A stretch of 64,000 nt of DNA from Aliidiomarina sp. (GCF_022565475.1 NZ_JAIUMR010000005.1:1-64000), one strand, 5' to 3'. Positions 1 to 9,795 are shown, numbered from the stretch's first letter. Notes: a model not told the origin generated them from the sequence alone. Translations and numbers: made by a program.

Positions 1-81
1 ATTCCGAACTCAGAAGTGAAACATGTCAGCGCCGATGGTAGTGTGGGGTCTCCCCATGTGAGAGTAGGACACCGCCAGGCA
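1..81 (+). rRNA. rrf: 5S ribosomal RNA, 3' part
   Basis: The first 81 bases match the 3' two thirds of a proteobacterial 5S rRNA, with the conserved CCGAACTCAGAAGTGAAAC box and the GCCGATGGTAGTGTGGGG arm, ending in GCCAGGCA. About 40 bases of the 5' side lie before the window. A strong intrinsic terminator follows, so this is the distal end of an rRNA operon read on the plus strand. Confidence 0.95.
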
Positions 82-94
82 CCTAATTAGTAGA

Positions 95-122
95 AAGGCC
101 ACCCGTATGGGTGGCCTTTTTG
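95..122 (+). terminator. rrn operon intrinsic terminator
   Basis: A perfect 10-bp stem (AAGGCCACCC at 95-104 and GGGTGGCCTT at 109-118) with a GTAT loop is followed by a T run to 121. It lies 14 bases after the 5S end. Confidence 0.92.
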
Positions 123-186
123 CATCTAGACACTGAAGAAATTTCCGAATTTAGAGGGCAACGCACCGAGTTCGGACGTTTTCCGT

Positions 187-215
187 TTTAATATCAACCT
201 TGGGCTCGATATAAT
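187..215 (+). promoter_or_regulatory. putative sigma-70 promoter of the alkB-like gene
   Basis: A consensus -10 TATAAT lies at 210-215, with a weak -35 (TTTAAT, 187-192) at a 17-base spacer. It is placed after the rrn terminator and 44 bases before the alkB-like start, so it fits a separate promoter for that gene. Confidence 0.45.
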
Positions 216-258
216 CGTTCAATAAGCAATAAGCTTTTCATAACAGGAGTTGGACGAC

Positions 259-828
259 ATGCAAATCCTTAGCCCAAACTGTTATCTTGAATATGTTCCA
301 AACTGGTTAAGTCAGACTGATGCTGATCGGTTCTTTACTCAGCTTTATGAAACGATTGAGTGGGAGGTCGGTGAAGTCTTTGTCTTTGGCCGCTGGCATA
401 CAACCCCGCGTTTACAAGCATGGTATGGCGATGCAAATAAGAGCTATCGTTACTCCGGTAAAGCACTAGTCGCAAAGCCTTGGACGGATGCCTTGGTTGA
501 ACTACGTCAGCGACTTAAAGAACGAGGATTTGATTTTAATTCTGTCTTACTTAATCTTTATCGTGATGGTGAGGATAGAATGGGTTGGCACCGCGATAAC
601 GAACCAGAACTTGGGGACAAACCCGTAATTGCGAGTATAAGTTTGGGTGCCGAGCGGGATTTCCAATTACGTCATCGCCAGGATAAAAGTAAGCACACGC
701 TTACCTTGGGCCATGGTAGTTTATTGCTCATGACTGGAGAAACTCAAACATACTGGGAACACCAACTACCGCAGCGTAAACGCTGTAGATCACCACGTTT
801 GAACCTCACCTTTAGGAAGGTTTTTTAA
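259..828 (+). CDS. AlkB-like 2OG-Fe(II) dioxygenase
   Basis: This 189-residue protein belongs to the AlkB family of alpha-ketoglutarate, Fe(II)-dependent oxygenases. These remove alkyl groups from DNA or RNA bases by oxidative dealkylation in the cytoplasm. The iron ligands are visible: HRD (H111, D113) and the distal H168 in YWEHQLP. The closing RLNLTFR segment supplies the 2-oxoglutarate-binding arginines. The size and the WHRDNE motif resemble the ALKBH2/3-type subgroup rather than E. coli AlkB. The ATG at 259 is preferred over the TTG at 250 because an AGGAG sits 9 bases before it. The gene stands alone between the rRNA operon and bolA. The substrate (DNA or RNA) cannot be told from sequence. 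Confidence 0.9.
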   Translation: MQILSPNCYLEYVPNWLSQTDADRFFTQLYETIEWEVGEVFVFGRWHTTPRLQAWYGDANKSYRYSGKALVAKPWTDALVELRQRLKERGFDFNSVLLNLYRDGEDRMGWHRDNEPELGDKPVIASISLGAERDFQLRHRQDKSKHTLTLGHGSLLLMTGETQTYWEHQLPQRKRCRSPRLNLTFRKVF

Positions 829-902
829 GCCTATTTTGCCAAGCTTCTTTATTCCTCTTGCGCTATACTCAAATCTATTCTTAAGCAGTTTGAGGTGTAG
901 TC

Positions 903-1232
903 ATGACTTCAATGTATACGACCATAGAAAAAAAGCTGAAATCCGCTTTTGCTCCCGAGTTTCTCGATGTTATCGATGAAAGCCATATGCATGGCGGTGG
1001 GACACTTCATGAAACCCACTATAAAGTTGTGATTGCTACCAAGAAATTTGAAGGAATGCGTTTGTTACAACGTCATCGAGCAATCAACGAAGTTTTAAGT
1101 GAGGAGCTAAGATCAACAGTCCATGCGTTAGCATTGCACACCTACACGCCAGATGAATGGGTAAAAAAATCTGAGATAGCCCCACAATCGCCAAATTGCC
1201 GCGGCGGAAGCAAGTCGGATCCTTTGCTTTAG
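903..1232 (+). CDS. bolA: BolA family protein
   Basis: This 109-residue protein has the BolA fold signature: the N-terminal IEKKL helix, then SHMHGGG and HYKVVI, and the R-H-R-x-I-N segment. BolA proteins pair with monothiol glutaredoxins through a shared Fe-S cluster and also act in stress and morphology control. The conserved histidine of the second half is present in VHALALHTYTPDEW. A GAGG lies 8 bases before the ATG. The last 20 residues are a polar tail of low conservation. It is the stand-alone BolA type, not the shorter IbaG/YrbA type. No glutaredoxin gene lies beside it. Confidence 0.93.
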   Translation: MTSMYTTIEKKLKSAFAPEFLDVIDESHMHGGGTLHETHYKVVIATKKFEGMRLLQRHRAINEVLSEELRSTVHALALHTYTPDEWVKKSEIAPQSPNCRGGSKSDPLL

Positions 1233-1349
1233 GCAAATACAGTGTTGTGTATAGCGATTAAGCTTAAAGCAAGTCTGATGAGTGTTCCTTCATTCATAAG
1301 GTAAACTATTAAGAATTTCCATTTCGAAACAATAACAGGAATAAGAAGC

Positions 1350-2528
1350 ATGGTGATTCAGCCAAGAATTCGTGGTTTCATTTGTACCAATGCGCATCCG
1401 GTTGGATGTGCTGAGAATGTGCGTCAGCAAATTGCTTATGTAAAGCAACAGCCGCCAATGAATATTGGCCCTAAACGTGTACTTGTGATCGGCTGCTCAA
1501 CAGGTTACGGACTCGCTTCGCGTATCGTTGCGGCATTCAGCAGTGGCGCAAAGACCCTCGGCGTCTGTTTTGAAAAAGAGCCAAGTGATCGGAAAACAGG
1601 TACTGCAGGTTGGTATAATACCGCTGCATTTCACCAGTTTGCAGAAGCGGAAGGTTTGTATGCGCAGACGCTGAATGGTGACGCCTTTTCTGACGAAATT
1701 AAGGCAGAGACGATTGCGAAAATTAAGGCGGATCTAGGTCAGGTTGATCTTGTTGTGTATAGCTTAGCTTCACCAAAACGTAAGGATCCGGAGACCGGAG
1801 AGGTCTTTAGCTCGACCTTAAAGCCAGTCGGTAAGCCCTACACCACCAAAACTTATGATACTGATAAAGATTTGGTACATGACATTTCACTCGAGCCAGC
1901 AACCCAAGAAGAAATCGATCATACCGTCAAAGTTATGGGTGGTGAGGATTGGGAGCGCTGGATAGCGCAGCTGGATGCCGCTGGCGTACTTGCTGACGGC
2001 TGCCAAACAACCGCCTACACCTATATTGGTAAGAAATTAACTTGGCCGATTTATGGCCACGCGACCATCGGCCAGGCAAAGGAAGATTTAGACCGCGCTG
2101 CGCATCAACTTCGTGTCAACTACAAGCATTTACACTTGAAAGCTTGGGTTTCTTCGCTCAAAGCGCTGGTAACACAAGCCAGTTCTGCTATTCCAGTGAT
2201 GCCACTTTATATCTCGTTGATCTACAAAGTTATGAAAGAAGAAGGTACTCACGAAGGCTGTATCGAGCAGATCTATCGATTGTTTACCGAAGGGCTCTAT
2301 GTCGAGGCGCCGCAGATCGATGAGTCGAACCGTTTACGCATGGATGGCTGGGAAACAAATGACAAAACTCAGGCAAAGATTGAGCAGTTATGGGATCAGG
2401 TTAATCAGCAAACTTTTCATCAGTTAGCCGACTATCAAGGGTACCATGCAGACTTTCTCCGCTTGTTTGGTTTTGGCATCGACGGAGTAGATTACGACGC
2501 AGATGTAAATCCAGTGGTAAATTGGTGA
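1350..2528 (+). CDS. fabV: Enoyl-ACP (trans-2-enoyl-CoA) reductase FabV
   Basis: FabV catalyses the last, NADH-dependent step of each fatty acid elongation round. The protein has 392 residues, close to family size. The N-terminus (RGFICTNAHPVGC) is diagnostic. A Rossmann signature follows (VLVIGCSTGYGLASRI). The catalytic Y-X8-K motif falls exactly at Y235 and K244 (YGHATIGQAK), the numbering of characterised FabV enzymes. FabV is known to be naturally triclosan-resistant. The start at 1350 fits the conserved N-terminus and has AGGA upstream. It is monocistronic and lies before the nqr operon. No fabI is seen in the window, which fits FabV being the main reductase (inference). Confidence 0.97.
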   Translation: MVIQPRIRGFICTNAHPVGCAENVRQQIAYVKQQPPMNIGPKRVLVIGCSTGYGLASRIVAAFSSGAKTLGVCFEKEPSDRKTGTAGWYNTAAFHQFAEAEGLYAQTLNGDAFSDEIKAETIAKIKADLGQVDLVVYSLASPKRKDPETGEVFSSTLKPVGKPYTTKTYDTDKDLVHDISLEPATQEEIDHTVKVMGGEDWERWIAQLDAAGVLADGCQTTAYTYIGKKLTWPIYGHATIGQAKEDLDRAAHQLRVNYKHLHLKAWVSSLKALVTQASSAIPVMPLYISLIYKVMKEEGTHEGCIEQIYRLFTEGLYVEAPQIDESNRLRMDGWETNDKTQAKIEQLWDQVNQQTFHQLADYQGYHADFLRLFGFGIDGVDYDADVNPVVNW

Positions 2529-2598
2529 TATTGATCGATTCGCACTAGACTTTGGTAGTAAACCAGTCGTGGTAAGCCAATTAAATTTCTAGATTGCG

Positions 2599-2628
2599 TT
2601 GGCCAGTTTTATCAAAACCATGTAGAAT
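2599..2628 (+). promoter_or_regulatory. candidate nqr operon promoter
   Basis: TTGGCC (2599-2604) and TAGAAT (2623-2628) are spaced by 18 bases, giving 4/6 and 5/6 matches to sigma-70 consensus. It would yield a leader of about 150 bases before nqrA, containing the hairpin at 2672-2707. No experimental support; other weak candidates exist in the same gap. Confidence 0.35.
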
Positions 2629-2671
2629 ACTGCGCTGGAAGTTACAGGGTAACCATGCAAAGTAACTAACG

Positions 2672-2707
2672 AGCTCCGTGCCTATGAAATGTAGGATCTG
2701 CGGGGCT
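2672..2707 (+). other. imperfect hairpin in the nqrA leader
   Basis: AGCTCCG (2672-2678) can pair with CGGGGCT (2701-2707, one G-U), and inside it CCTA (2681-2684) can pair with TAGG (2692-2695). No T run follows, so it is not a plain terminator. It may be a leader structure or chance. Confidence 0.3.
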
Positions 2708-2784
2708 TGTGTTTATGGTAGTATTCTGTCGCGACAAACGAATTGAGCTTTCAATCTTCCCTAAATTGAGTAGTGCAAACGCGT

Positions 2785-4125
2785 ATGATTACGATAAAGA
2801 AAGGTTTGGATGTTCCTATCGCAGGGGCTCCCCAACAAACTATTGAAGATGGCCCAGCCATCACTACCGTTGCTACGCTAGGTGAAGAGTATGTGGGTAT
2901 GCGCCCGACCATGCATGTCCAGGTCGAAGACCGGGTAAAAAAAGGTCAGATTCTTTTTGAAGATAAAAAGAATCCAGGCGTAAAATTCACTGCTCCTGCA
3001 GCTGGTGTAGTTAAAGAAATCAACCGTGGTGCAAAGCGAGTCTTGCAGTCGGTCGTGATCGAAATTGATGGCGACGACCAAGAAACTTTCGCAAAGTACG
3101 ATGAGGGCAAGTTACTTCAACTTAGCCGCGAGAATGTTCAACAGAACCTTGTTGATTCAGGCTTGTGGACCGCCATCCGTACTCGCCCCTATTCGAAGTC
3201 TCCAGCGCTTGATTCTGAGCCAAAAGCAATTTTCGTTAATGCCATGGATACTAATCCATTAGCAGGCGATCCGCTGCTCGTTATCAACGAACATGCAAAA
3301 GACTTCAGTAACGGCTTGAAAGTACTTAGCCGGTTAACCGCTGGAAAGCTCTATGTCTGTAGTGCTCCCGATGCAAAATTCGATTTTGATTCTGCACCGG
3401 TAACTCACGAGACATTTAGTGGCGTACATCCAGCTGGTAACGTTGGCACTCATATTCACTTCCTTGAAGGCGTGAGTATGAGCTACGTAGTGTGGCATGT
3501 AAGCTATCAAGACGTCATTGCTATCGGTAAATTATTCACTACCGGTGAGCTATTTACTGACCGCGTTGTTGCGGTCGCTGGTCCAGGCGTTAAGAATCCG
3601 CGTTTGCTGCGCACTCGTTTAGGTGCAAACCTAAATGAATTGACTGCAGGTGAACTGGCCGAGGGCAAGCAGCGTATCGTTTCTGGTTCGGTCCTGAATG
3701 GCCACAACGCAAACGGTGCCCATGCTTACTTGGGTCGTTTCCATAATCAGGTCTCTGTACTCGAAGAAGGTGACGAGAAATATTTCCTTGGCTGGATTTG
3801 GCCGGGTAAAGAAATGCACTCGATCACTCGTACGTTTACTGGACATTTGCGTCCGAAGAAACTCTTCAATATGAACGCATCGACTAATGGTTCAAACCGC
3901 GCCATGGTTCCAATTGGAAACTACGAGCGCGTGATGCCGTTAGACATTGTCCCAACTCTGTTGTTACGTGATTTATGTGCTGGCGATCTTGAAAGCGCAC
4001 AAGCTCTAGGTTGTTTAGAGCTGGACGAAGAAGATTTAGCTTTGTGTACCTACGTGTGCCCAGGCAAATACGACTTCGGTCCATTGCTGCGTAAATGCCT
4101 CACCACGATTGAGAAAGAGGGCTAA
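2785..4125 (+). CDS. nqrA: Na+-translocating NADH:quinone reductase subunit A
   Basis: NqrA is the cytoplasmic peripheral subunit of Na+-NQR and takes part in ubiquinone reduction. Starting at the ATG at 2785 the protein opens [14 protein letters not shown], the family N-terminus, and has 446 residues, the same length as I recall for Vibrio NqrA. The GTG at 2773 would add four unconserved residues. It is the first gene of nqrABCDEF, with nqrB starting 2 bases after its stop. The N-terminal part has a barrel-sandwich-like segment ([14 protein letters not shown]). No redox cofactor motif is expected in this subunit and none is seen. Confidence 0.97.
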   Translation: MITIKKGLDVPIAGAPQQTIEDGPAITTVATLGEEYVGMRPTMHVQVEDRVKKGQILFEDKKNPGVKFTAPAAGVVKEINRGAKRVLQSVVIEIDGDDQETFAKYDEGKLLQLSRENVQQNLVDSGLWTAIRTRPYSKSPALDSEPKAIFVNAMDTNPLAGDPLLVINEHAKDFSNGLKVLSRLTAGKLYVCSAPDAKFDFDSAPVTHETFSGVHPAGNVGTHIHFLEGVSMSYVVWHVSYQDVIAIGKLFTTGELFTDRVVAVAGPGVKNPRLLRTRLGANLNELTAGELAEGKQRIVSGSVLNGHNANGAHAYLGRFHNQVSVLEEGDEKYFLGWIWPGKEMHSITRTFTGHLRPKKLFNMNASTNGSNRAMVPIGNYERVMPLDIVPTLLLRDLCAGDLESAQALGCLELDEEDLALCTYVCPGKYDFGPLLRKCLTTIEKEG

Positions 4126-4127
4126 CG

Positions 4128-5333
4128 ATGAGCTTAAAACAATTTATTGAGCGTCTTGAGCCTCAGTTCGAGCCAGGCGGTAAGCATGAGAAATGGTACG
4201 CACTGTATGAAGCAGTCGCGACGATTCTCTATACCCCAGGTACGACGAACAAAGGTACAACGCACGTTCGTGATAATATCGACCTGAAACGGATCATGAT
4301 TCTAGTCTGGATGATGACCTTCCCGGCGATGTTCTACGGTATGTATAACGTTGGCTATCAAGCATCACTGGCAGTTGCGCAGGGCTATGAATTAGCCAGC
4401 ATCTGGCAGGTTGGTTTGTTCCAAATGTTTGGTGGTGAGTTCTCTGCCGACGCAGGTTGGGGCACCATGATGTGGTATGGAGCTTGCTTCTTCTTACCCA
4501 TTTATGCAGTGACATTTGCGGTTGGTGGATTCTGGGAAGTTCTATTTGCGTCAATTCGTAAACACGAAGTCAATGAAGGTTTCTTCGTGTCGTCGGTGTT
4601 GTTCGCATTGACCTTACCGGCAACTATTCCACTTTGGCAAGTTGCGCTCGGTATCACTTTCGGTATCGTCATCGGTAAGGAAATTTTCGGTGGTACTGGC
4701 CGGAACTTCTTGAACCCAGCGTTAACTGGTCGTGCTTTCCTTTACTTCTCGTTCCCAGCAGCGATTTCTGGTGACCAAGTGTGGACCGCAGTTGATGGTT
4801 ACGCGGGTGCAACCAAGTTAACGGAAGCATTCAACGGTGCTTTAGATTATTCAGATATGAGCGCTTGGATGGACGCCTTCATTGGTCGAATCCCTGGCTC
4901 AGTCGGCGAAGTCTCAACCTTAGCTATCTTGATTGGTGGTTTGGCGTTGATTTACTTCCGCATTGCCTCTTGGCGTATCGTCGGTGGTGTACTCATCGGT
5001 ATGATCGCATTCTCGAGTTTGCTGAACCTTATCGGTAGTGACACCAATGCAATGTTTGCAATGCCTTGGTACTGGCACCTTGTTATCGGTGGATTGGCTT
5101 TCGGTATGATGTTTATGGCGACAGACCCAGTGTCGGCGTCGTTCACGAACCAAGGTAAGTGGGCATACGGTATTTTGATCGGTTTCATGACGGTCATGAT
5201 CCGTGTCATCAACCCGGCATTCCCGGAAGGTATTATGTTGGCAATCCTATTTGCTAACGTATTTGCCCCGTTGTTTGACCACTTTGTAGTCCAGGCCAAC
5301 GTGAAGCGGAGGGCATTACGTCATGGCAAGTAA
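4128..5333 (+). CDS. nqrB: Na+-NQR subunit B (FMN-carrying membrane subunit)
   Basis: NqrB is a polytopic inner-membrane subunit that carries covalent FMN and riboflavin and forms the sodium path. The protein has 401 residues with about ten hydrophobic segments and the family motif [13 protein letters not shown]. The flavinylation site is at D223-T229, reading DGYAGAT. The acceptor threonine T229 is present, but the usual S/T four residues into the motif is alanine (A226). It overlaps nqrC by 11 bases, showing translational coupling. FMN attachment needs an ApbE enzyme; the ApbE-like protein encoded downstream looks inactive. Confidence 0.97.
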   Translation: MSLKQFIERLEPQFEPGGKHEKWYALYEAVATILYTPGTTNKGTTHVRDNIDLKRIMILVWMMTFPAMFYGMYNVGYQASLAVAQGYELASIWQVGLFQMFGGEFSADAGWGTMMWYGACFFLPIYAVTFAVGGFWEVLFASIRKHEVNEGFFVSSVLFALTLPATIPLWQVALGITFGIVIGKEIFGGTGRNFLNPALTGRAFLYFSFPAAISGDQVWTAVDGYAGATKLTEAFNGALDYSDMSAWMDAFIGRIPGSVGEVSTLAILIGGLALIYFRIASWRIVGGVLIGMIAFSSLLNLIGSDTNAMFAMPWYWHLVIGGLAFGMMFMATDPVSASFTNQGKWAYGILIGFMTVMIRVINPAFPEGIMLAILFANVFAPLFDHFVVQANVKRRALRHGK

Positions 5334-6084
5334 GAACGATACTATTGGAAAAACGTTTACAGTCGTTATCTTACTGTGTTTAGTCTGCTCTATTATCGTT
5401 GCAGGTTCAGCAGTAGGGCTGAAGGAACGTCAAGAAGCGAATGCAGCATTGGCGAAGCAAGCTAATATCCTAACGACTGCTGGCATTAGCTTCGCAGGGC
5501 GTGGCGCAGAAGCTGTATTCGCCGATCGTGTCAACGTGTTTACTTATAACCGGGAGACCGGTGAGATCACTCGTTATGACTCGATGATTGCAATGGAATC
5601 AGCAATGGCAGATATCCGCAGTCAATCGGTTGCGAGTGACGAAGACGTTGCCGGTGTACGCTCTATCCGCCCAGAACTGCCAGTATTTGAAATTCGCGAT
5701 GAGAATGGCGATGTTCAAACCTACGTACTCGATGTTCGGGGGGCTGGTCTATGGGGCATGATGTACGCGTTTTTAGCGATTGAGTCTGATGGCCAAACCA
5801 TTCGTGGCTTAAACTTCTATGAACACGCAGAAACGCCAGGCCTTGGTGGCGAGATTCAAAACCCTCGCTGGGCTGGTCGTTTTGAAGGTAAGAAGGCGGT
5901 TACCGAAAACGGTGACGTAGCCATTCGTGTGACGAAAGGTGCGAACCCAGAGCAGAATGAAGTTGATGCACTTTCAGGTGCTACGATTACCAGTAATGGT
6001 GTCGACCGGACGTTCCAGTTCTGGTTAAGCGGTAACGCTTACGGCTCATTCTTAACTAAGCTGCGTGAAGAGGGGGCTATCTAA
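5323..6084 (+). CDS. nqrC: Na+-NQR subunit C (periplasmic FMN subunit)
   Basis: NqrC is anchored by one N-terminal membrane helix (about residues 10-30) and exposes an FMN-binding domain to the periplasm. The 253-residue protein has the full flavinylation motif DALSGAT with acceptor T221. The segment [10 protein letters not shown] is the conserved FMN-binding loop. Its ATG lies inside nqrB, and its TAA overlaps the nqrD ATG (TAATG). Unlike NqrB here, the SGAT serine is kept. Confidence 0.97.
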   Translation: MASKNDTIGKTFTVVILLCLVCSIIVAGSAVGLKERQEANAALAKQANILTTAGISFAGRGAEAVFADRVNVFTYNRETGEITRYDSMIAMESAMADIRSQSVASDEDVAGVRSIRPELPVFEIRDENGDVQTYVLDVRGAGLWGMMYAFLAIESDGQTIRGLNFYEHAETPGLGGEIQNPRWAGRFEGKKAVTENGDVAIRVTKGANPEQNEVDALSGATITSNGVDRTFQFWLSGNAYGSFLTKLREEGAI

Positions 6085-6716
6085 TGGCAAGCACTAAAGA
6101 AATGAAGTCAGTGCTGTTTGGGCCAATTTTTGCCAACAACCCAATTGCACTGCAAATTCTCGGCGTGTGTTCTGCTCTCGCAGTAACGTCGAAGTTAGAA
6201 AATACATTGGTTATGTGTATCGCCCTGACCTTCGTATTGGTGTTATCGAACGTGTCTATTTCGATTATCCGTAACCACATTCCTTCGAGTGTGCGGATTA
6301 TCGTGCAAATGACCATTATCGCCAGTTTGGTAATTGTCGTAGACCAGTTATTGAAAGCTTTTGCGTATGACATCGCTCAAGAGCTATCAGTATTCGTTGG
6401 TCTAATTATTACCAACTGTATCGTTATGGGCCGTGCGGAAGCATTCGCAATGAAAGAGAAGCCAGGTATGGCTTTACTGGATGGCCTTGGTAACGGTTTA
6501 GGTTACTCAGTGGTTCTTTTAACGGTTGCATTCTTCCGCGAACTCTTTGGTTCAGGTAGCTTGTTCGGTTATCAGATTCTGCCATTGATCACTGAAGGTG
6601 GCTGGTACACACCAGTGGGCTTGTTGGTATTACCACCAAGTGCATTCTTCATTATCGGCGGCTTTATTTGGGTACTTCGTACTTTCCGCCCAGAACAAGT
6701 TGAAGCGAAGGAGTAA
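6084..6716 (+). CDS. nqrD: Na+-NQR subunit D
   Basis: NqrD is a membrane subunit of six helices that pairs with NqrE in an inverted arrangement. Its 210 residues match the family length. Two cysteines expected to help bind the intramembrane iron centre between NqrD and NqrE are present: C29 (LGVCSAL) and the one in [13 protein letters not shown]. Translation is coupled to nqrC by the one-base overlap. It belongs to the same fold group as RnfE. Confidence 0.97.
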   Translation: MASTKEMKSVLFGPIFANNPIALQILGVCSALAVTSKLENTLVMCIALTFVLVLSNVSISIIRNHIPSSVRIIVQMTIIASLVIVVDQLLKAFAYDIAQELSVFVGLIITNCIVMGRAEAFAMKEKPGMALLDGLGNGLGYSVVLLTVAFFRELFGSGSLFGYQILPLITEGGWYTPVGLLVLPPSAFFIIGGFIWVLRTFRPEQVEAKE

Positions 6717-6721
6717 GGTAA

Positions 6722-7330
6722 ATGGAACACTATATCAGCATGTTCGTCCGTGCGGTGTTCATTGAGAACCTTGCACTATCATTCTTCTTGGGAATGTGTA
6801 CATTCCTTGCAGTATCGAAAAAAGTTACAACTGCGATGGGTCTTGGTGTCGCTGTTATCGTGGTGCTTGGTATTTCAGTACCAGTCAGTAACATCGTGAA
6901 TACCTATGTTCTGTCACCAGGGTCATTGTCATGGGCAGGTTTCCCGGACGCTGATTTGAGCTTTCTCCGCTTCTTAACCTTTATCGGTATTATTGCGGCG
7001 TTAGTTCAGATTCTTGAGATGACTCTCGATAAATACTTACCTGCGTTATACAACGCGCTCGGGATTTTCCTACCGCTAATCACAGTAAACTGTGCAATTT
7101 TCGGTGGTGTACTTTTCATGGTTGAGCGTGATTATGACTTCACAGAGAGTATTGTCTACGGCGTCGGAAGTGGTGTGGGCTGGGCGCTCGCAATCGTTCT
7201 CCTTGCCGCAGTACGTGAGAAGCTGAAATATGCGGATATCCCTGATGGCCTGCGCGGTCTGGGTATCACCTTTATCAGCACTGGTTTGATTGGTTTGGGC
7301 TTTATGTCGTTCTCCGGCGTATCCCTATAA
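6722..7330 (+). CDS. nqrE: Na+-NQR subunit E
   Basis: NqrE is the partner of NqrD and homologous to RnfA. The 202-residue protein has six hydrophobic helices and the two conserved cysteines, C26 (LGMCTFLA) and that of [10 protein letters not shown], which bind the iron centre with those of NqrD. GAAGGAG (6706-6712) is a good ribosome site 9 bases before the ATG. A 42-base gap separates it from nqrF, the longest gap inside the nqr genes. Confidence 0.97.
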   Translation: MEHYISMFVRAVFIENLALSFFLGMCTFLAVSKKVTTAMGLGVAVIVVLGISVPVSNIVNTYVLSPGSLSWAGFPDADLSFLRFLTFIGIIAALVQILEMTLDKYLPALYNALGIFLPLITVNCAIFGGVLFMVERDYDFTESIVYGVGSGVGWALAIVLLAAVREKLKYADIPDGLRGLGITFISTGLIGLGFMSFSGVSL

Positions 7331-7372
7331 CCCGCGGTGTAATGAAGTAGCAGGAATATAAGGAACAAGTCG

Positions 7373-8599
7373 ATGCAAGAAATATATCTTGGCGTAGGCA
7401 TGTTCACCATTATCGTACTGGCTTTGGTTGTAGTGATTATGTTCGCTAAATCAAAGTTGGTACCTTCAGGTGATGTGCAGATCGTCATTAACGATGACCC
7501 AGAGAAGACAATTACAACGCAGCCTGGCACTAAGCTTCTCGGTGCTTTAGCGAACGCGGGGATCTTCGTATCTTCAGCGTGTGGCGGTGGTGGCTCTTGT
7601 GGTCAGTGTATCGTTCACATCAAAGAAGGTGGCGGTGAAATCTTACCGACTGAGCGTGACCATATTTCACGTGGTGAAGCTCGTGACGGTGCGCGTCTCT
7701 CATGTCAGGTTAACGTCAAACAGAACATGAAAATTGAGCTTGAAGAAGAAATCTTCGGGATCAAGAAATGGGATTGTACTGTTCGTTCGAATGACAACGT
7801 TGCAACCTTTATTAAAGAGTTAGTGCTTGAGATTCCAGATGGCGAATCAGTGCCTTTCCGTGCGGGTGGTTACATCCAAATTGAAGCACCGGCTCACCAT
7901 GTGAAGTTTAAAGATTTTGAAGTGGAAGAACAGTACCGTGGTGATTGGGAACGTTTCGGCTTCTTTAATCTTGAGTCGAAAGTTGACGAAGAAGTTATTC
8001 GTGCTTACTCAATGGCAAACTACCCAGAAGAGTTTGGCATCATCATGTTGAACGTGCGGATTGCTACACCGCCGCCAAGCGACATGACGTTACCGCCAGG
8101 TAAAATGTCGTCGTATATCTTCAACTTGAAGAAAGGCGACAAAGCGACTATCTCTGGTCCATTTGGTGAGTTCTTCGCGAAAGAGACTGAAGCAGAAATG
8201 GTCTTCATCGGCGGTGGTGCAGGCATGGCGCCAATGCGTTCACATATCTTTGATCAGCTCCGTCGTTTGAAAACGAAACGGAAGATGTCGTTCTGGTATG
8301 GTGCGCGTTCGAAGCGTGAGATGTTCTATGTTGAAGACTTCGACATGCTTGCCGAAGAAAACGACAATTTCGAATGGCACGTTGCCTTGTCCGACCCAAT
8401 GCCAGAAGACAATTGGGAAGGCTACACGGGATTCATTCATAATGTTCTTTTTGAGAACTACTTGAAAGATCACCCAGCACCAGAAGACTGTGAGTTCTAC
8501 ATGTGTGGACCACCTGTCATGAATGCTGCCGTTATCAACATGCTGAAAGACTTGGGTGTTGAAGACGAAAACATCATGTTGGACGACTTCGGTGGTTAA
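7373..8599 (+). CDS. nqrF: Na+-NQR subunit F (NADH dehydrogenase, 2Fe-2S/FAD)
   Basis: NqrF takes electrons from NADH through FAD and a 2Fe-2S cluster. The 408-residue protein has an N-terminal membrane helix (about 5-25), a ferredoxin domain with C70, C76, C79 and C111, and a C-terminal ferredoxin reductase module with the FAD motif RAYSMANYP, the NADH site [13 protein letters not shown], and the CGPPVMN and DDFGG ends. All cluster ligands are at the positions known for Vibrio NqrF. The apbE-like gene follows 9 bases after the stop. Confidence 0.98.
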   Translation: MQEIYLGVGMFTIIVLALVVVIMFAKSKLVPSGDVQIVINDDPEKTITTQPGTKLLGALANAGIFVSSACGGGGSCGQCIVHIKEGGGEILPTERDHISRGEARDGARLSCQVNVKQNMKIELEEEIFGIKKWDCTVRSNDNVATFIKELVLEIPDGESVPFRAGGYIQIEAPAHHVKFKDFEVEEQYRGDWERFGFFNLESKVDEEVIRAYSMANYPEEFGIIMLNVRIATPPPSDMTLPPGKMSSYIFNLKKGDKATISGPFGEFFAKETEAEMVFIGGGAGMAPMRSHIFDQLRRLKTKRKMSFWYGARSKREMFYVEDFDMLAEENDNFEWHVALSDPMPEDNWEGYTGFIHNVLFENYLKDHPAPEDCEFYMCGPPVMNAAVINMLKDLGVEDENIMLDDFGG

Positions 8600-8608
8600 T
8601 CCCTGCTT

Positions 8609-9496
8609 ATGAACAAACTCTGGTTTGTACATCGGTATCAGAAAAAATGGCTAGCCCTTCTAGGGCTGGCCTTTTTCGTCTCCTGTACGGACAGCTCGAT
8701 GTCAGAACGTTCGATTGTTGGCGAATATCAGGGCTTTGCGTACGAGTTGACTTGGCAGGCTACAGGACACAATCTGAACGAGTACCAGGTGCAAACTCGC
8801 GTATTGGGCGTAATCGAGCATATTATTGAACAATTCGATGCGCAAAATGAATTCTCGGAAGTATCAAGATTTAATCAATGGCCTGCAACTGAAGCCTATG
8901 TACTGACGCGAGAACTCGAAGAGTTATTGAATTACGGCATTGGACTGTATGAAATGTCGAACGGTGATATTTCGATTTTTACTTCGAATAATGATTCGTC
9001 GCCAGCAGATATCGAAATCGCTAACCATTTAGTCACCAAACGGGATGATTCAGTCGCCGTGGACTTAAATGTATTAATTGAGGGCTACATTGCTGACCGT
9101 ATTAGCGATCTATTCCAATTGCTACGGGTGAGCGATTATCAGATTTCGATTAATGGTGCTACCCGGTTGCGTGCCGGTGGGCGTCACCAACAGCGTTTTG
9201 GGTATGAAATTAACGCGCATCCTCATGTCATTCAGCTTGGGCTGCCAGTCAATCAAGCGTTAGCATATAGTACATTTTTAGGCTATGAGTCTGACACGTC
9301 GAGCATTGTAAGCATCATCGTCATCCATGAAAATGCGGCAATAGCCCGTGGATTAGCCCGTGGTTTAATGAACGGAACGAAAGATTCAGCAAAAACGTTT
9401 GTCCAAGATAATCGAATTCCGGTCTACCTGATTGTGGATGAAAATGGCGAAGAAAAAAGTTATACTAACGCTCAATTCCGCGAGTTTTTGTCCTAG
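8609..9496 (+). CDS. ApbE-like lipoprotein lacking catalytic motifs
   Basis: The 295-residue product lies where apbE (FAD:protein FMN transferase) sits in nqr operons and is clearly related: SEVSRFNQWP and LYEMSNGDISIF match the N-terminal half of ApbE. A signal segment ends FVSC, a plausible though imperfect lipobox. The active parts are changed. The AKGY segment reads LIEGYIAD, the GGE segment reads INGATRLRAGG, the SHIIDPRTG stretch is deleted, and the acidic Mg-binding segment near the end reads IARGLARGLM. The frame is open with no stops, so it is a diverged gene rather than an obvious pseudogene. It probably cannot transfer FMN, so a structural role or decay is possible. Normal ApbE has about 340 residues. 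Confidence 0.8.
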   Translation: MNKLWFVHRYQKKWLALLGLAFFVSCTDSSMSERSIVGEYQGFAYELTWQATGHNLNEYQVQTRVLGVIEHIIEQFDAQNEFSEVSRFNQWPATEAYVLTRELEELLNYGIGLYEMSNGDISIFTSNNDSSPADIEIANHLVTKRDDSVAVDLNVLIEGYIADRISDLFQLLRVSDYQISINGATRLRAGGRHQQRFGYEINAHPHVIQLGLPVNQALAYSTFLGYESDTSSIVSIIVIHENAAIARGLARGLMNGTKDSAKTFVQDNRIPVYLIVDENGEEKSYTNAQFREFLS

Positions 9497-9507
9497 AGGT
9501 ATCGACA

Positions 9508-9741
9508 ATGCAAACAATCTTCCTAGCTTTTATTCTAATGCTCGTTGTCGTAGTTGGGATGGCGATTGGATTTTTAGTGCAGCGTAAGGCGATTACTGGA
9601 AGTTGTGGCGGTATTGGTGCTTTGGGGATGGAAAAAGCCTGTGATTGCGATGACCCTTGTGATGATCGCAAAGCGAAAATGGCTGCTGAAGAAGCGCGTA
9701 AAGAAAAAGAGCAAGCTTGGCAAAAGCAACGGATCCACTAA
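9508..9741 (+). CDS. nqrM: Na+-NQR maturation protein NqrM
   Basis: NqrM (DUF539 family) is a small membrane-anchored protein needed to mature Na+-NQR, probably by delivering iron to the NqrD/NqrE centre. The 77-residue protein has one N-terminal helix (residues 4-24), then the family motif GSCGGIGALGMEKAC. Cysteines lie at 33, 45, 47 and 51. The tail is charged. It starts 11 bases after the ApbE-like stop, has AGAGG upstream, and is followed by an intrinsic terminator, so it closes the nqr transcript. Confidence 0.94.
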   Translation: MQTIFLAFILMLVVVVGMAIGFLVQRKAITGSCGGIGALGMEKACDCDDPCDDRKAKMAAEEARKEKEQAWQKQRIH

Positions 9742-9766
9742 AGCCAGCAAACACCCTTTTATAAAG

Positions 9767-9795
9767 AAGGCGCTTTTTGAAAAGCGCCTTTTTTT
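9767..9795 (+). terminator. intrinsic terminator after nqrM
   Basis: AAGGCGCTTT (9767-9776) pairs with AAAGCGCCTT (9781-9790) around a short loop, followed by a T run to 9795. It ends the nqr operon. Confidence 0.9.

Noticed and set aside
9149..9496. ApbE-like gene as a frameshifted pseudogene
   Set aside because: The frame is open over the full length and the changes are substitutions and an in-frame deletion, so it was called a diverged gene.
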